From Cyclina sinensis (taxonomy: Eukaryota; Mollusca; Bivalvia; Venerida; Veneridae), in assembly GCA_012932295.1 (NCBI GenBank), contig JAAONU010000018.1, positions 7,808,828 to 7,872,827 of the forward strand: a stretch of DNA of 64,000 bases, given 5' to 3'. The first letter of the stretch is position 1; each line of letters starts with the position of its first letter. A program made the translations under genes and the position numbers. A model generated the notes under the pieces. It made no database searches. It saw only the letters and a program-made list of their open reading frames with translations, and was not told the DNA's origin. Positions 35,361 through 46,869 of this stretch are shown piece by piece.

Positions 35361-38300
35361 TTTTAGGGAAATAGTCTTAAAGTCAAGTGACCAAATAAAC
35401 TACTGACAAACATCTGTTGAAGCATTAGGGGACATTAACTCGCAAGTTGAAAAGGGATTAAAAGGGTCTAATTTAGATCTGTATGATTGATCATATTGCC
35501 CCGAAGAGTTGGCATATTTCACATTTATCTTGCCCAATTAAAGGTTCAGTAAGGGGTTCAATGCTTTCTGAAACTGAACACAGAATATTATTTTTTTGTT
35601 ATTGCAACAACGTATAAAGCAGCAAAAACTGTTAAACAAACAGCGATATAAATATATTTAAATGAATATATTAATTTCTATTTACTAAATAAATTGTAAT
35701 AAAAAATTACTTGGAGCAGGATAATAATAAATGTAATATACCCGTTACTGCCTTTCACGTTTAGAAAAAAAGACAAGCTTTTATAATAAAAAATGAGGAA
35801 ATTTTTGCGTAACAAACCCTTAATTTTCTGAACTTAGTCATGGTCTGTTTCCATCTACTACCAACGTGTGATAAAAATTGAGGAAGTCACTCACTATTTG
35901 CTTTTTAATACCAATTATGTTGTAATGGAGGACATTTTGGGATAATTCTTGTATATGTTTTTTTCGCTGTTGTTGTTTTTTTTTCAAAATTATTTATTTC
36001 ATTAAGATGTATATGTTTTCTTTATATATTTTTTTCTGATCTGAGTGTTTTTGTCACAAAATGTTACATCACCGAAAAGATTGCATCCCACCATTAATAA
36101 ATAACTTTGGACACGACTTTTCGCGGCCTCTTAACAGGTGGCTTTCAACCATATATGTCATTTTGAGCTCCTTTGCAATACGGGTTTCATGCCACCCTGT
36201 GGGTGATGACAGTCCCCTTTGTTGTCATTCATTGTGCACGATTGTTGTTGGTTTAACGATCCATGTGGCCAGGGAACTTATTGTTTGACAATACATAAAC
36301 AATTACGAAACTAAACATTAGCCAGCTCTGAAGTGTAAAATTCGAAACTAAATTGAAATAAAATTAAATACATAAAAACACGTGTGGCCAATTTAACTTC
36401 TCCAAAATTGATATGTTCTGTCTATTTGACAATTCTTTGTTACTCCTTCTGTTGACTTTTGACAATGCGATCATAATTCCAACCAAGATGATAGAGTATA
36501 GTGTTTGAAAGCTTAAAATCATGAAATTGCAATGAAAATAGCAATGAAAGTGTCAATAAGATTCTTCTTCAATTAAATACGGATCAAGCACAATATAAAC
36601 ACGCGTGCCTATCTTAAAAGGTTGCTTGGCTGTCTTAATTGGATATTTATTGTTAATTTAGAGGAACTGTGCATATTTGTTTACGCCATGTCAATGTGAC
36701 TGATTTGACCAGAGATCTTCTTTTCAAACAGCAATTGTAAATTACATGACAAAAGTTCCACACACGATGTTTGTCAGGTATCGGTGAAATGTTTGAAACT
36801 TTTCAGTTAAATGCTTATAAAAGTCTGACCACAGACAATTTTAGGTAGCCAGGAACACAGTTGTTTGTAATTTGTGTAGATTTTCATTGTATTTTGAGTT
36901 AAGGTAGTAAAGACATCCTTTTTCTTTTTAGACACATAGCTTATTTAACATTGGAAGAAATTACGTATAGACATTAAGTGGGTCACTTTTATTCTTTCAA
37001 ATGTTTGTAAATAAGACACTAAAAGATAAAATTACAAACATTTTTTTGGGATAAAAACGACCATTGTTGAATGTTTCGTTACGATTGTATTTTTATTTAT
37101 TCTTCACTCATTCTCATCAATATGTCTTTGTTTATCGCTTCTTACTTTTTTTATTGATAAACTAGAGATTATCTTTAGTGATACTCATATTAAAAAAACT
37201 GAGTGTAGGGTGAATTATCATGTAAGGGGATATTTAAGCTTGAGTTATCCTTGTATTAATATGCCTTAGATGAACTTAGTATGTCCTTGTATTCTTTTCA
37301 AACTAAAGATCAGCACTTTACCTACAACTGAAGACTATTTTTGTGCCAATTTTCATGCTTTTTTTTTATTTCAGATATTGACAAGGCTAACTGGTTCCAG
37401 AAAGTTAATGGCATAAATATCTAGGTTAGACTCGCGTTTGAAAGAGTTCTCTTTTTTAACTTGAGAAAAGTGAAACCTGTGAAGCCGATTTTGGACACAA
37501 TCAATATGCTTGAAGGAAGCTGTAGTCTGCTGATTAATTTGATTTTTTAAGAGAAATACTGACTGTTTTTTATAGTTACTGGCTTAACTCAGGGGGTCAC
37601 CGTATACATCTTGTTGAAGATGTTCGATGTTTAAACAGTTAAGCCAGTTAAACGAAAACTAACCACAGGAATGAGCGTGTCGCATCTTGTGTTACAAGCT
37701 ATATAAATTAGTTGTTAATTTATTCATAATTATGTTTTCAAATCTTTGTGTGTAATTTAACAATACTAACACCTCCGGATTAGCATTTTCATTTCTGTTC
37801 TCCAAATCCCCGTGATAATGAAAATATAGAATTGCCTGTAATATGTAGCTTATTTCTTACATTTTTTAGATTAAACACCGTGTAATTTTAGCCTATAATG
37901 ATTGTTCGCAAAGGGATGGTATATTAATTCAAAGATAAAATCTTTTATAGTAGCTTAGACATAATAGGATGGGGTTTAACTTTACCAGTGTATGACATGT
38001 GAGTACAAAAGAATCGTATGTATTTGAGAACAGAAGAAACTGTTTATGAGCTAGGCGATAATATATGATACCGTCTTTTTTAGAACTGTAAAAATCTTGT
38101 TATATTTCAAACTGACACGTACTAAATAAATTCTTGTTTCAAATTTCGTGAAAAAAATGGTGGTTGTTAAAACAGAATTAATGTGTAGGTTTAATGACAT
38201 AAACAAAATTTGCTAAATGAGTTATATATATATTGGTCATCTAAGTAAGGTATTACATAAAAAATTGTCGACATGTTCCGGGTCAGAGCGTATGAAAACG

Positions 38301-38494
38301 TTACAGTAATCAAACATGAAATCGCAAAGAAAAAGCATTACTATAATGTATATCAAACTACAAGAGACTGGTTTACTGTATGGATTAATTCATGTTGTTG
38401 ACTTCAGCGCCCTCTAACAAATTCAAATCGGGCGGACAGTTTACCGAACTATCGTTAAATAAAAATTGATGTACAGTGGTTTCGCTAATCAGTC

Positions 38495-38765
38495 AGGAGC
38501 GGATCAGTGATCCAGTGGTAACGCGCTAAACTGCTAACCCAGGGGTACCCAGATCGATCCACCGCTCCTGCACTAACACTACTAATTGTAATGAGACATT
38601 AAACCGAGGTCCCATGTATCAGAGCATGCCAAAAAGAACCAGGGGTGTCTCTGGAACGGGATGCTTTCTGTATCTTGCACTATCCTCCACAATATAAAAT
38701 AACTACTCTCTGCAGGGGGCGTCGGTCATATGGGCAACCGGTACCCAAGATGAAAAAAACTAAAA
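38495..38765 (+). mobile_element. tRNA-derived SINE, copy 1
   Basis: The head has a Pol III box A-like GATCCAGTGGTAACGCG and box B-like AGATCGATCC. The body matches the other copies: TTAAACCGAGGTCCCATGTA, AAAAGAACCAGGGGTGTCTC, GGATGCTTTCTGTATCTTGC and GGTCATATGGGCAACCGGTA. Confidence 0.8.
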
Positions 38766-39519
38766 TAGATAAAGAGTTAATCAGCCCATCCATATGGTCA
38801 ATACAACAATAATAAGTGTATTAATTATCAGTAGAAATAAATTGTACAATAATAAATTAATATATGAATAATAAAGAAATTATAAAAATAAAGAAAACAA
38901 TGAAATAAATCAGTCAAGCATTGAAGTACTAAATTGATTTTCATATGTTTTTAAAATACGGTTAAAATTCTTATAATTTTCCAGTGACTTTTTGTAGCAG
39001 ATGAATATTGCTGTTAACTTTCATTAAGCAATGGTTTGTGAACGCCTTCTACAATTTTAGGATCAAGTTTTTCGGGTTAAACGAAAATTACAAAGAGATG
39101 GAAAACTTATCGAAAGTATCTATTAGAAATCTGGCGTGATTAGCAGACGAAAAAATAATTACAAAGATAGACTTTATCTGACACCGTGGCAGCTTGTCCT
39201 ACAAATGACCACATTTGAACGCTGGGTATTTATTGAAATATATACACGGTGCTCTGTAATTTTCGCCAGTCATGGAAACTGGTATAGGATGTACGTATTT
39301 TAATTAGACAGAAGCTGAATGGTGAAGTGTCGTATTCGAAGTCGTCTTTAATTTACAAGTGTCCAAAACGTTGTTGTTGTAACAGATAACAAGTATACGG
39401 TGTCACCTAGAAAGTTTCAGATTATAATTATACGATGGAACGACATTGCCACCGTAAAAAGTACACGAACAGTTTCTTTTCTTCTTCAATTTTTGGGGTT
39501 AAGATTTTGAAATGATTTA

Positions 39520-39720
39520 AGGAAGAACAGGGCTAGTGACTGACCTCCACCTGGAGAGTCCATTATGTATGGTGGATACCCTTTTTCACTTTGAAAGGTT
39601 GTTTGTTCGAATCCCACTTGAGCCAAATTTCTTCCCTTTTTTGGTTCGAAAACAAAATTTATAAAATTTGTAAAGCCTTCAACATTTTTAAGTAAATGTA
39701 AAGTAGGCAGCAACTATTTT
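39520..39720 (+). mobile_element. possible tRNA-derived repeat of another family
   Basis: A box A-like GGGCTAGTGACTGACC is followed about 65 bases later by TTGTTCGAATCCCACTTGAG, a good box B. The body differs from the main SINE family in the window. It lies just left of the trinucleotide array. Confidence 0.35.
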
Positions 39721-39929
39721 AATAATGAATTCTACCAAAACTGCAAAACCCCTGTGATGAGAATTACATGGTGAGGTCTGCAATTATTTGCCAGGTCTTC
39801 TAAAGATTATGGTCAAGTGTCTTATATTGTCTTTATTTTGTATTATGACGGTTTGTTCCGTTCAGTTATATGATATTAAAAAAATCCATTGAGGACCCAT
39901 AGTTTTCATTCTTTCTCAGGAAATAAGTT

Positions 39930-40838
39930 CTTGCTGATGCTGCTTTGTTTGCGCTGCTACAGTCGCTTTTGTTGTTGCTTCGGCTACTGCCGCTGTTGTT
40001 GTTTGTTGTTGTTGCTACTGCCGCTGTTGTTTTGTTGTTGCTGGCACTGTTGTTGTTGTTGCTGTCGCTGTTGTTGTTGCTACTGCCGCTGTTGTTGTTG
40101 CTGCTGCCGCTGTTGTTGTTGCTACTGCGCTGTTGTTGTTGCTACTGCGCTGTTGTTGTTGCTACTGCCACTGTTGTTGTTGTTGTTGCTAATGCCGCTG
40201 TTGTTGTTGATAATGCCGCTTTTGTTGTTGCTACTGCCACTGTTCTTGTTGTTGCTGCCGCTGTTGTTGTTGCTACAGCCGCTGTTGTTGTTGCTACTGC
40301 CGCTGTTGTTACTGCCGCTGTTGTTGTTGCGGCTGTTGCCGCTGTTATTGTTGTTGCTGCTACTGCCGCTGTTGTTGTTGTTGCTGCCGCTGTTGTTGTT
40401 GCTACTGCGCTGTTGTTGTTGTTGTTGCTAATGCCGCTGTTGTTGTTGCTAATGCCGCTGTTGTTGTTGCTTCTGCCACTGTTCTTGTTGTTGCTACTGC
40501 CACTGTTGTTGTTGTTGTTGTTGTTGCTAATGCCGCTGTTGTTGTTGCTAATGCCGCTGTTGTTGTTGCTACCGCTGTTGTTGTTGTTGCTACCGCTGTT
40601 GTTGTTGTTGTTACTGCCGCTTTTGTTGTTGCTACTGCCGCTGTTGTTACTGCCGCTGTTGTTGCTGCTGTTGCCGCTGTTATTGTTGTTGCTGCTACTG
40701 CCGCTGTTGTTGTTTGTTGTTGTTGCTGCTACTGCAGCTGTTGTTGTTGTTGCTGCTGCTGGCGCTGTTGTTGTTGTTGTTGCTACTGCCACTGTTGTTG
40801 TTGCTGCTGCTGATGCTACTTGTTTTATTGCTGCTGAC
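39930..40838. repeat. 0.9 kb trinucleotide-based array (GTT/GCT/GCC/ACT)
   Basis: Built from units such as GCCGCTGTTGTTGTTGCT with ACT/AAT variants. Every frame on both strands stays mostly open (Leu-rich, Ala/Val-rich, or Asn/Ser/Gly-rich), which follows from a 3-base period and is no sign of a gene. A block of about 100 bases around 40295-40385 recurs near 40630-40735, so the array also grew by segmental duplication. Confidence 0.85.
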
Positions 40839-41640
40839 ATTTATTATGATAAAATGAATATTAAGAATAGAAGCAGTATCAATCTATTTATGAACTGTCA
40901 AAGAAGATTTACAATGAACTAATATGAATGCCTCGGAAGGAAGTTCTACCATTATGCCGTAAACTAATATTTAACGACATGTTAAAATCATAATACCATT
41001 TAAATTATCAGTTAACAAGCTTAATAAAAGCGACTTAAAGCGTTTTGTTTATGATCATTAGTCAAATTAAAGTCACATGAAACATTACACGAGGACATCT
41101 GGGAAAAGAGTCACCGGTGTGCCTGTTAACCCCAGTGCTATAAAATTAACTAGACACCTGAAAATCTTTTAATAGTATCTATATAAAGCTTGCGTTTTGA
41201 ATCGCCAAATTGCTATAAAGTGTGTGTCATAAAGATTGTATCTAGTTGATGACAGTAATAGCTCAATGGTTATTGTCCCAGACTATGAGAGCACATTAAG
41301 GTAGAATACCGCCATGTTGTTATCACGTGACTCGTCTGATCTTTTCACCCAGCAGTTAGGTTACAATGGAGATGCGAGATATTTTTTATTGTACTGATGT
41401 CTTAAACCTCTGCTCTGATATTAAGTTTTATTCTCCTGCCGTTGTGAATAAGCAGGACACTCAAAGCTGTCTTAGAAAATAGTGTTCCCTCAACCCATCT
41501 AAATAGTGTTCCGTCGTGTTCCCTCAACCCATCTATTTTAACAGTTAATGAACTTATCTTTTTAGATATTGGAGTGAATGTTTTTGTGAAATACAAAATG
41601 TACCAAAATGTTATGTTATAAGAATGAAATACATCCCCTT

Positions 41641-41880
41641 AGGAAATTTATCTATTTTAGTTTCCATATCTGCGGTACCGATTATCTGAATAGTTAAGCT
41701 TCTGAAGTATATGCAAAGTGCAAGATACAGGAAGCATTCCGTCCTATGCAACCTCTGTTTAACGTCTCCACAAAAAAACAACAATTACAAATGTTAGTTT
41801 AGTGGTGGGGTCGAACTCGCAGGTCTGATGCGAAGTCCTTGGGTCGCGAGTTCGGCAGACGAGAGAGATTATCCAGATTA
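41641..41880 (-). mobile_element. tRNA-derived SINE, copy 2 (minus strand)
   Basis: On the minus strand it reads GCGAGTTCGACCCC (box B-like), ACGTTAAACAGAGGTTGCAT, GGAATGCTTCCTGTATCTTG and TCGGTACCGCAGATATGGAA, matching the body of copy 1 with a missing middle part. It is the only minus-strand copy seen. Confidence 0.65.
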
Positions 41881-42102
41881 CAAAAATGTATATATTTGAC
41901 CCGATAAGAGTTTCGCCCCTTAAAAAATCAAGGTAAGGAGTTGCAGTTCTTGTAGATGAGAAAAGGCAAATATTTTGAAAAAGAGTTTTTCTTATCTTTA
42001 AGCATCTACAGATTTTCCCTAAAATAAAGGAAATAGAGTAGATTATTATTTTTGTCATAACCATGACTATTATAACGACACCACAGATAATTATGATATT
42101 TC

Positions 42103-42362
42103 ATAGGCGGATAAGAGATCATGTGGTAACGCGCTGGGCTGGTAATCCACGGGTCGCAAGCTTGGTCCCCCGCTTCTCAACTGACACAACTAATTTTCTT
42201 TGTGACATTTAACCGAGGACCCAAGTGTCGGTGCTTAACACTGAGCATATAAAAGAACCAGGGGCGTCTCTTGAATGAAATGCTTTCTGCGTGCACTTAA
42301 AAAAAATCAGGGAAGCGTGTTTCGTATGGGAAACCGGTGCCGACGTAAACAAACTCAGATAG
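42103..42362 (+). mobile_element. tRNA-derived SINE, copy 3
   Basis: GGCGGATAAGAGATCATGTGGTAACGCGC at the head (box A-like part GTGGTAACGCG), then ATTTAACCGAGGACCCAAGT, AAAAGAACCAGGGGCGTCTC, ATGCTTTCTGCGTGC and GTATGGGAAACCGGTGCCGA. More diverged from copies 1 and 4 than they are from each other. Confidence 0.75.
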
Positions 42363-43539
42363 ATAATAGACATACATGTCATAATATTGGATTTTTACAC
42401 AAAAATGGAAGATTAGACATGTAAATTTTTCTTCAGATTCCATATAACACTCTCAACTTGGACTTTATTTTAACAAAACAAAAATGTTGGAAGATTAATG
42501 AAATATATTAAAGTTCTCTACAAATATTGACATGCTTGAACAATACAATAGTTACATATACAATTGACAGTATAATTTCTTTTATTTGCAGTATTGAGAT
42601 AACAGTGTAAACATGCCTTCCTTTCACTGTAAATAAATCTTTTTGTTTAGTTTTTTAGTCCCAAAATAAAATGTTAAGCTTTTGAAATAATCATCGCTAC
42701 CTTTTGCATTGATGAAAAAACCTGCGTTTTTGTGCCACAATAAAAGTTTTGTAAGCAACACTTATTACATATCTTCAAATTTGTTCGCTAGTCATTATAA
42801 CTTTACTATAAGGGGCTTTAACAACTTTTCTTCTATTATTCAGTACACAGAAAACAGCGCATAACATCCATTGAATTGTACGTTGCTAAGTTTTGAGATG
42901 AATAGATTTTTTTTTGCGGACGGTTAAGTTTAAGCCGAACATTCACTGATCAATGCCGAATGCTTAATTTTTGGATATACACAGCATTTTTTCAATCCTA
43001 TTAATATGAAGGTAAATTTGTTTAATCTTTCTCCTTCTAACAGTAATTAGATAGATCGATATGTATGTACTGACCTTTGCCCTCTAGGTGATTTGAAAGT
43101 TGAACTATTTTTGAATGCTTAAGATAAAACTCAAGATATATATACAGACTGTAATGTTTGGATATACCTAGTGTGTCATTTATTAAAATGGTATGCTTAA
43201 ATAGAAATAAAAGTAAATACAGAAAAATACGGAACGTGAAAGACAAATGTTTGGTTAGCATTTGAACATAACACCTGTCCGAACTGCAAGCAGACGACAT
43301 GAAGATTTGTTTTGAAAATTTTATAACGTGTATGGATACCAAAAACTGTCTTAAAAGGTAAGAAAAAATCTTTTATAAAACACTATACTCATGTTAACAT
43401 TACTCGACAAAATTATTAATGTAAGTGTTTTCTTACCTTTTTGCGCACAGAGTAAAGAGAACGCGTGAAAATGCATAGTGTAATGAGTATGTAGCTAAGA
43501 CAAACGTATCAACAGGGGGATCAGGAGTTCTTTCAAGAC

Positions 43540-43700
43540 CTGTCTCATTCTGACGACGGGGAGTTATTTACGCCGGAAAGGTGCCACTTAGGTAGCGTTT
43601 GTAATGCACCATGTCTACGTCGCATAGACCTTTGTGACATCAAAGGTCAGACGTCACAAACGCAGTCAATACGTCTCCTATAGTAAGCCTATCGACTGTA
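43540..43700. promoter_or_regulatory. candidate regulatory block with nested inverted repeats
   Basis: GACCTTTG (43627-43634) pairs with CAAAGGTC (43641-43648), and TTTGTGAC (43631-43638) pairs with GTCACAAA (43653-43660). ATCAAAGGTCA is both TCF/LEF-like and nuclear-receptor-half-site-like. The surrounding 150 bases are clearly less AT-rich than the neighbourhood. Confidence 0.35.
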
Positions 43701-44789
43701 AATGTTTTAATTTGAATGTCAACGGGCTTCTGTACGCTGAAGGCGAGGACAGGATTACATGACGGAACTATTAAACACTGTAAAATCCAGGCTGATAACT
43801 AAATAGTAGTTGGCATCTTATTTCTATTGTTGGTGGTTAGTGACCATGTTATGTACCGGTAGTTCGATATTTGCAGACTTCTAGAGGTATTTTGTGTTAA
43901 TAAAGTCGTGTAAATACTGTAGAATCCTTGTCTGCGAATGGCTGTTAATTTGTGTTGTTATATATCCGAAAAAAAACACATCTGTCGGTCCATTTAAGTT
44001 TGCTTATTTCTTAAATATAGATGTAAAATGTAAATGTGTGTGAAAAATCATGAGCTGAGAAAAAATTACGAATACATAGGAGTTCACAACTTGCAAATAT
44101 CCCTCTCCGAACGGAAAAAAAGGCCATACTACAATAATACGCTCTGTTTGCCTATGTTGGGTTGGCATATACCAACAAACCACTTCAAATTAATTATTTT
44201 CACGCGAACGTTTTAAGCCCAATACTTCTTTCTTTAGTTTAGATTTCATGTTTGAAAGTGAACAGATCATAAATAAAGAAGTGCAAATCATTATTGACAT
44301 ATGTACGGTTAGAATTTATCTACCTAAATGTTTAAGTAGCTTTCACAATTCGATATTATCGAGTGCAGTAATCTCTAAACAAACATGCCCGTTATTCTAA
44401 ATATCAAATGAAATCAAAATTGAAACCATACGGATGACTGTTTTACGAGATAAATTCATCTTCAATTTAGTTGGCAATTACTGAACTGATACTTATTTTT
44501 ATTATTTTCATTCACCTATAGCTAAAGGCAAGTTCTTCTCTTGTCAAAGTTGTAAATAAATTGTAAGAAAACACGTAACACTTGGAACATCAACGCTTGA
44601 AAAGGAAATAAAACCTTCGCTTTGAACTGAAAGTGTACGAAAAAACAACAAATTATCACATAATTATTGGTTATAGGGATTGATCTCTTAAAATTCACTC
44701 AAGCTGTTTTCTTCCTTGTAAATGATTACCGATTATTGAAACTTTACTCAGAATGGTTCTTTGGTAATCCACTTCCGGTGATGTCAGAA

Positions 44790-44965
44790 AGCTCGAGGAG
44801 GTAGGTATAGGTTAAAAGGTAGCAGTGGTAAGGGGTTTTGAATGCCGGACTTCCGATGCGGAGATCGCTGGTTCGAATCCCAGCTGTGGTGAGAGTCTCC
44901 AGTGACTTTCCAAATTCGTCACTTTCGGCTGAACTACTGGTTTGAACCCAGGAAGCAGTCGTCAA
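44790..44965 (+). mobile_element. tRNA-like repeat, different SINE family
   Basis: GGTAGCAGTGGTAAGGGG (box A-like) and CTGGTTCGAATCCCAGCTGT (strong box B) are spaced about 60 bases apart, as in a tRNA, followed by GGTGAGAGTCTCCAGTGACT. The head is not a clean cloverleaf, so a SINE or tRNA pseudogene is likelier than a working tRNA. Confidence 0.45.
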
Positions 44966-45548
44966 GAGGGATTAATATAAGTTGCTAGAACTTGCTTCCC
45001 AATCGATGTAAAATTAAAAGGTAACCAGTAAGAAATTAATTGACTATCTGTTACAAAATCTGTGGTCTTATTTTCACAGAGTAAAATACATAATGACTTT
45101 TTGTGATTCTGTGATTTTGTGACACCAAGACGAGTATTCAAGAACCAATATTCTACTCAATAATAATGAAAGTAATAGAGGACCAATTACACAATAACTT
45201 CTTTTTTTAAGTTTGATTACGTATACATGTTTTCTGTCAAACAATGTGTTCCTTTTGTTGTAACTTGTACACCTTTCGTGCACTCGCTTTTGTAACGGCT
45301 GGCATATCTAGTTGTACGTCACGTTAAAAATCGAAATCTTTTGTATTGTTGCGCATTGTTTTGTTGATGGGAAATATGATACGAATAGAAAGTGTGAAAA
45401 GAAGCACTAATTAAAGCTATTAGATGTAAGCTTATACCGTATTGTCTGTACACAAATATACTTCTGTAATTAGGAACTTTCTATTGTAGTTTAAAGTTCG
45501 TTATCGTATTTCCTTCAAGACAAGATGTATTGTTGAAATGTGTCAGTG

Positions 45549-45657
45549 TATATAAGTTATGTGAAACAAATTGAGAAAGGATCTATTTAAATGACCAGCA
45601 CTCTCGCCGCGATGAACTTTAAAAAAGGAAATGATGTTGAATTTGACTACATCTCAG
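45549..45657 (+). promoter_or_regulatory. candidate promoter and leader exon of the ANKRD60-like gene
   Basis: TATATAAG (45549-45556) is a good TATA box. About 35 bases on, an ATG (45591) opens 22 codons (MTSTLAAMNFKKGNDVEFDY) that end at a GTAAAAC donor after 45657. A CCAG acceptor at 46652-46655 lies before the main ATG at 46699, but joining these puts an early stop in the upstream frame, so this would be a leader with a short upstream frame. Speculative. Confidence 0.25.
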
Positions 45658-46698
45658 GTAAAACAGATGTTCACTTCAAAACAAATATGTATGGCTATTT
45701 TTCTAGCCTCATGTTTTTCTCGCCAGTGAGAGGAATGTGTACACGTTTGTAACACGACGAGAAGAATGTGACGTGAAACCTGTGATCGAAGCTCTTTGAA
45801 GCTCGTTTTTGAAGTTACATGAAATCACATTTTTTCTCTTCATTTCTGTTTTAGTTTATCAACAATTTGCATTTCTTTTCACCTGTGTTTGAAATGAAAA
45901 GTTGTGTGCTAATATTGCCTGTCTGTAACCTGGGAGACATCTAAGAGGCTTTTTGCGTCCTGAATCCGTCTGCCTGTCCGGCCGTTTTGAACAGGCATCT
46001 TATGAACCATTACAATCTTTATGAAAAAGTTATTTCACTGACAAAAGAAACTCACTCAGACACGACTTACCCGTGTATTCCCAACATAAATGACGAGTGT
46101 ATTTCCCTAATCCATACTGACGTGTCACTTAAAAGTAAGACAAATGTCTACATATTCCTCCCCCGTTTGGGAAAAATGTGATTCGAGAAAAATAGTGTCC
46201 TGGACAGCTAAGTGAGTTATTGAATGAAGTATAAATGAAACATTCGAAAGTTTCTGACTTTTCTGTAGATTTCAGCTGTCATTCTTCGTCCTAATTTGGA
46301 ATGCATTTTCATGGCTACATTCAATGATGGTAATTTCCTGTTTAGTGTTCGAAACGTATACATTTTCCCTACTTAAAGAACTATTATAGTTATCAAAGAT
46401 TCCCCAGCCTAGTATGATATAACCGTTATCTTCTCTGATTGTTTTTTCCCAAACACAGATGATAATTTGGACTGCGCTTGTACAGAATGACATACATATA
46501 TTTCTTTAAAGAAAGAGTGTCTCAATTTCTGTTTTATACTTTTTCCATTATTATCTTAATTTTTGAAATGCATCATTTAGGATTAACTTCTTGGCATAAG
46601 AAGGTAACCCACTCTGTTGTTAAATTATTTTTGTGATTCTTTATCACTTGGCCAGGTTGTAGCAGAGTTAACTGACAAATAACCTGTCGCTGTCTGAA

Positions 46699-46869
46699 AT
46701 GTCGTCTGCTGAAGACGCTGATGACGAGCGCGAGAGCGCTGCACCTACCCCTGTAGCAGACTGGGTGGATCCGAAATGCCTTAAGTTCACTCTGTTTGTT
46801 GTTTTACCATCTGACGAAGTATGCACTCTCAGAGACTTACCGTCGGGTATCAGCGTGTTTCACTTGAAG
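46699..46869 (+). CDS. ANKRD60: ANKRD60-like exon 1
   Basis: Contains the start codon; 57 codons, donor GTAACT. Encodes an acidic leader MSSAEDADDERESAAP and the first strands of the ubiquitin-like part (KCLKFTLFVVLPSDEV). Confidence 0.8.

Larger units (their letters stand above)
32420..38490. other. non-coding spacer 3' of IRX-A with candidate regulatory blocks
   Basis: About 6 kb with no credible coding exon. Mostly AT-rich, with isolated blocks of more balanced composition at 34300-34470 and 35230-35360 (listed separately). A small duplication TCATCGCCTAAC occurs at 32668 and 32683. A GTT-rich run lies at 34805-34840. Confidence 0.5.
40839..46650. other. non-coding spacer between the trinucleotide array and the ANKRD60-like gene
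   Basis: Apart from the SINE-like copies and the candidate blocks listed, this stretch is AT-rich with no convincing exon on either strand; the open frames are short and have no recognisable motifs. Confidence 0.5.

Noticed and set aside
36061..36288. 75-codon open frame with several Cys and His
   Set aside because: No finger spacing recognised and no relatives evident; likely chance.
39889..40922. Long open frames rich in Leu, Ala/Val or Asn/Ser/Gly
   Set aside because: They arise from a trinucleotide-based repeat that is open in every frame; no domain, splice or start context.
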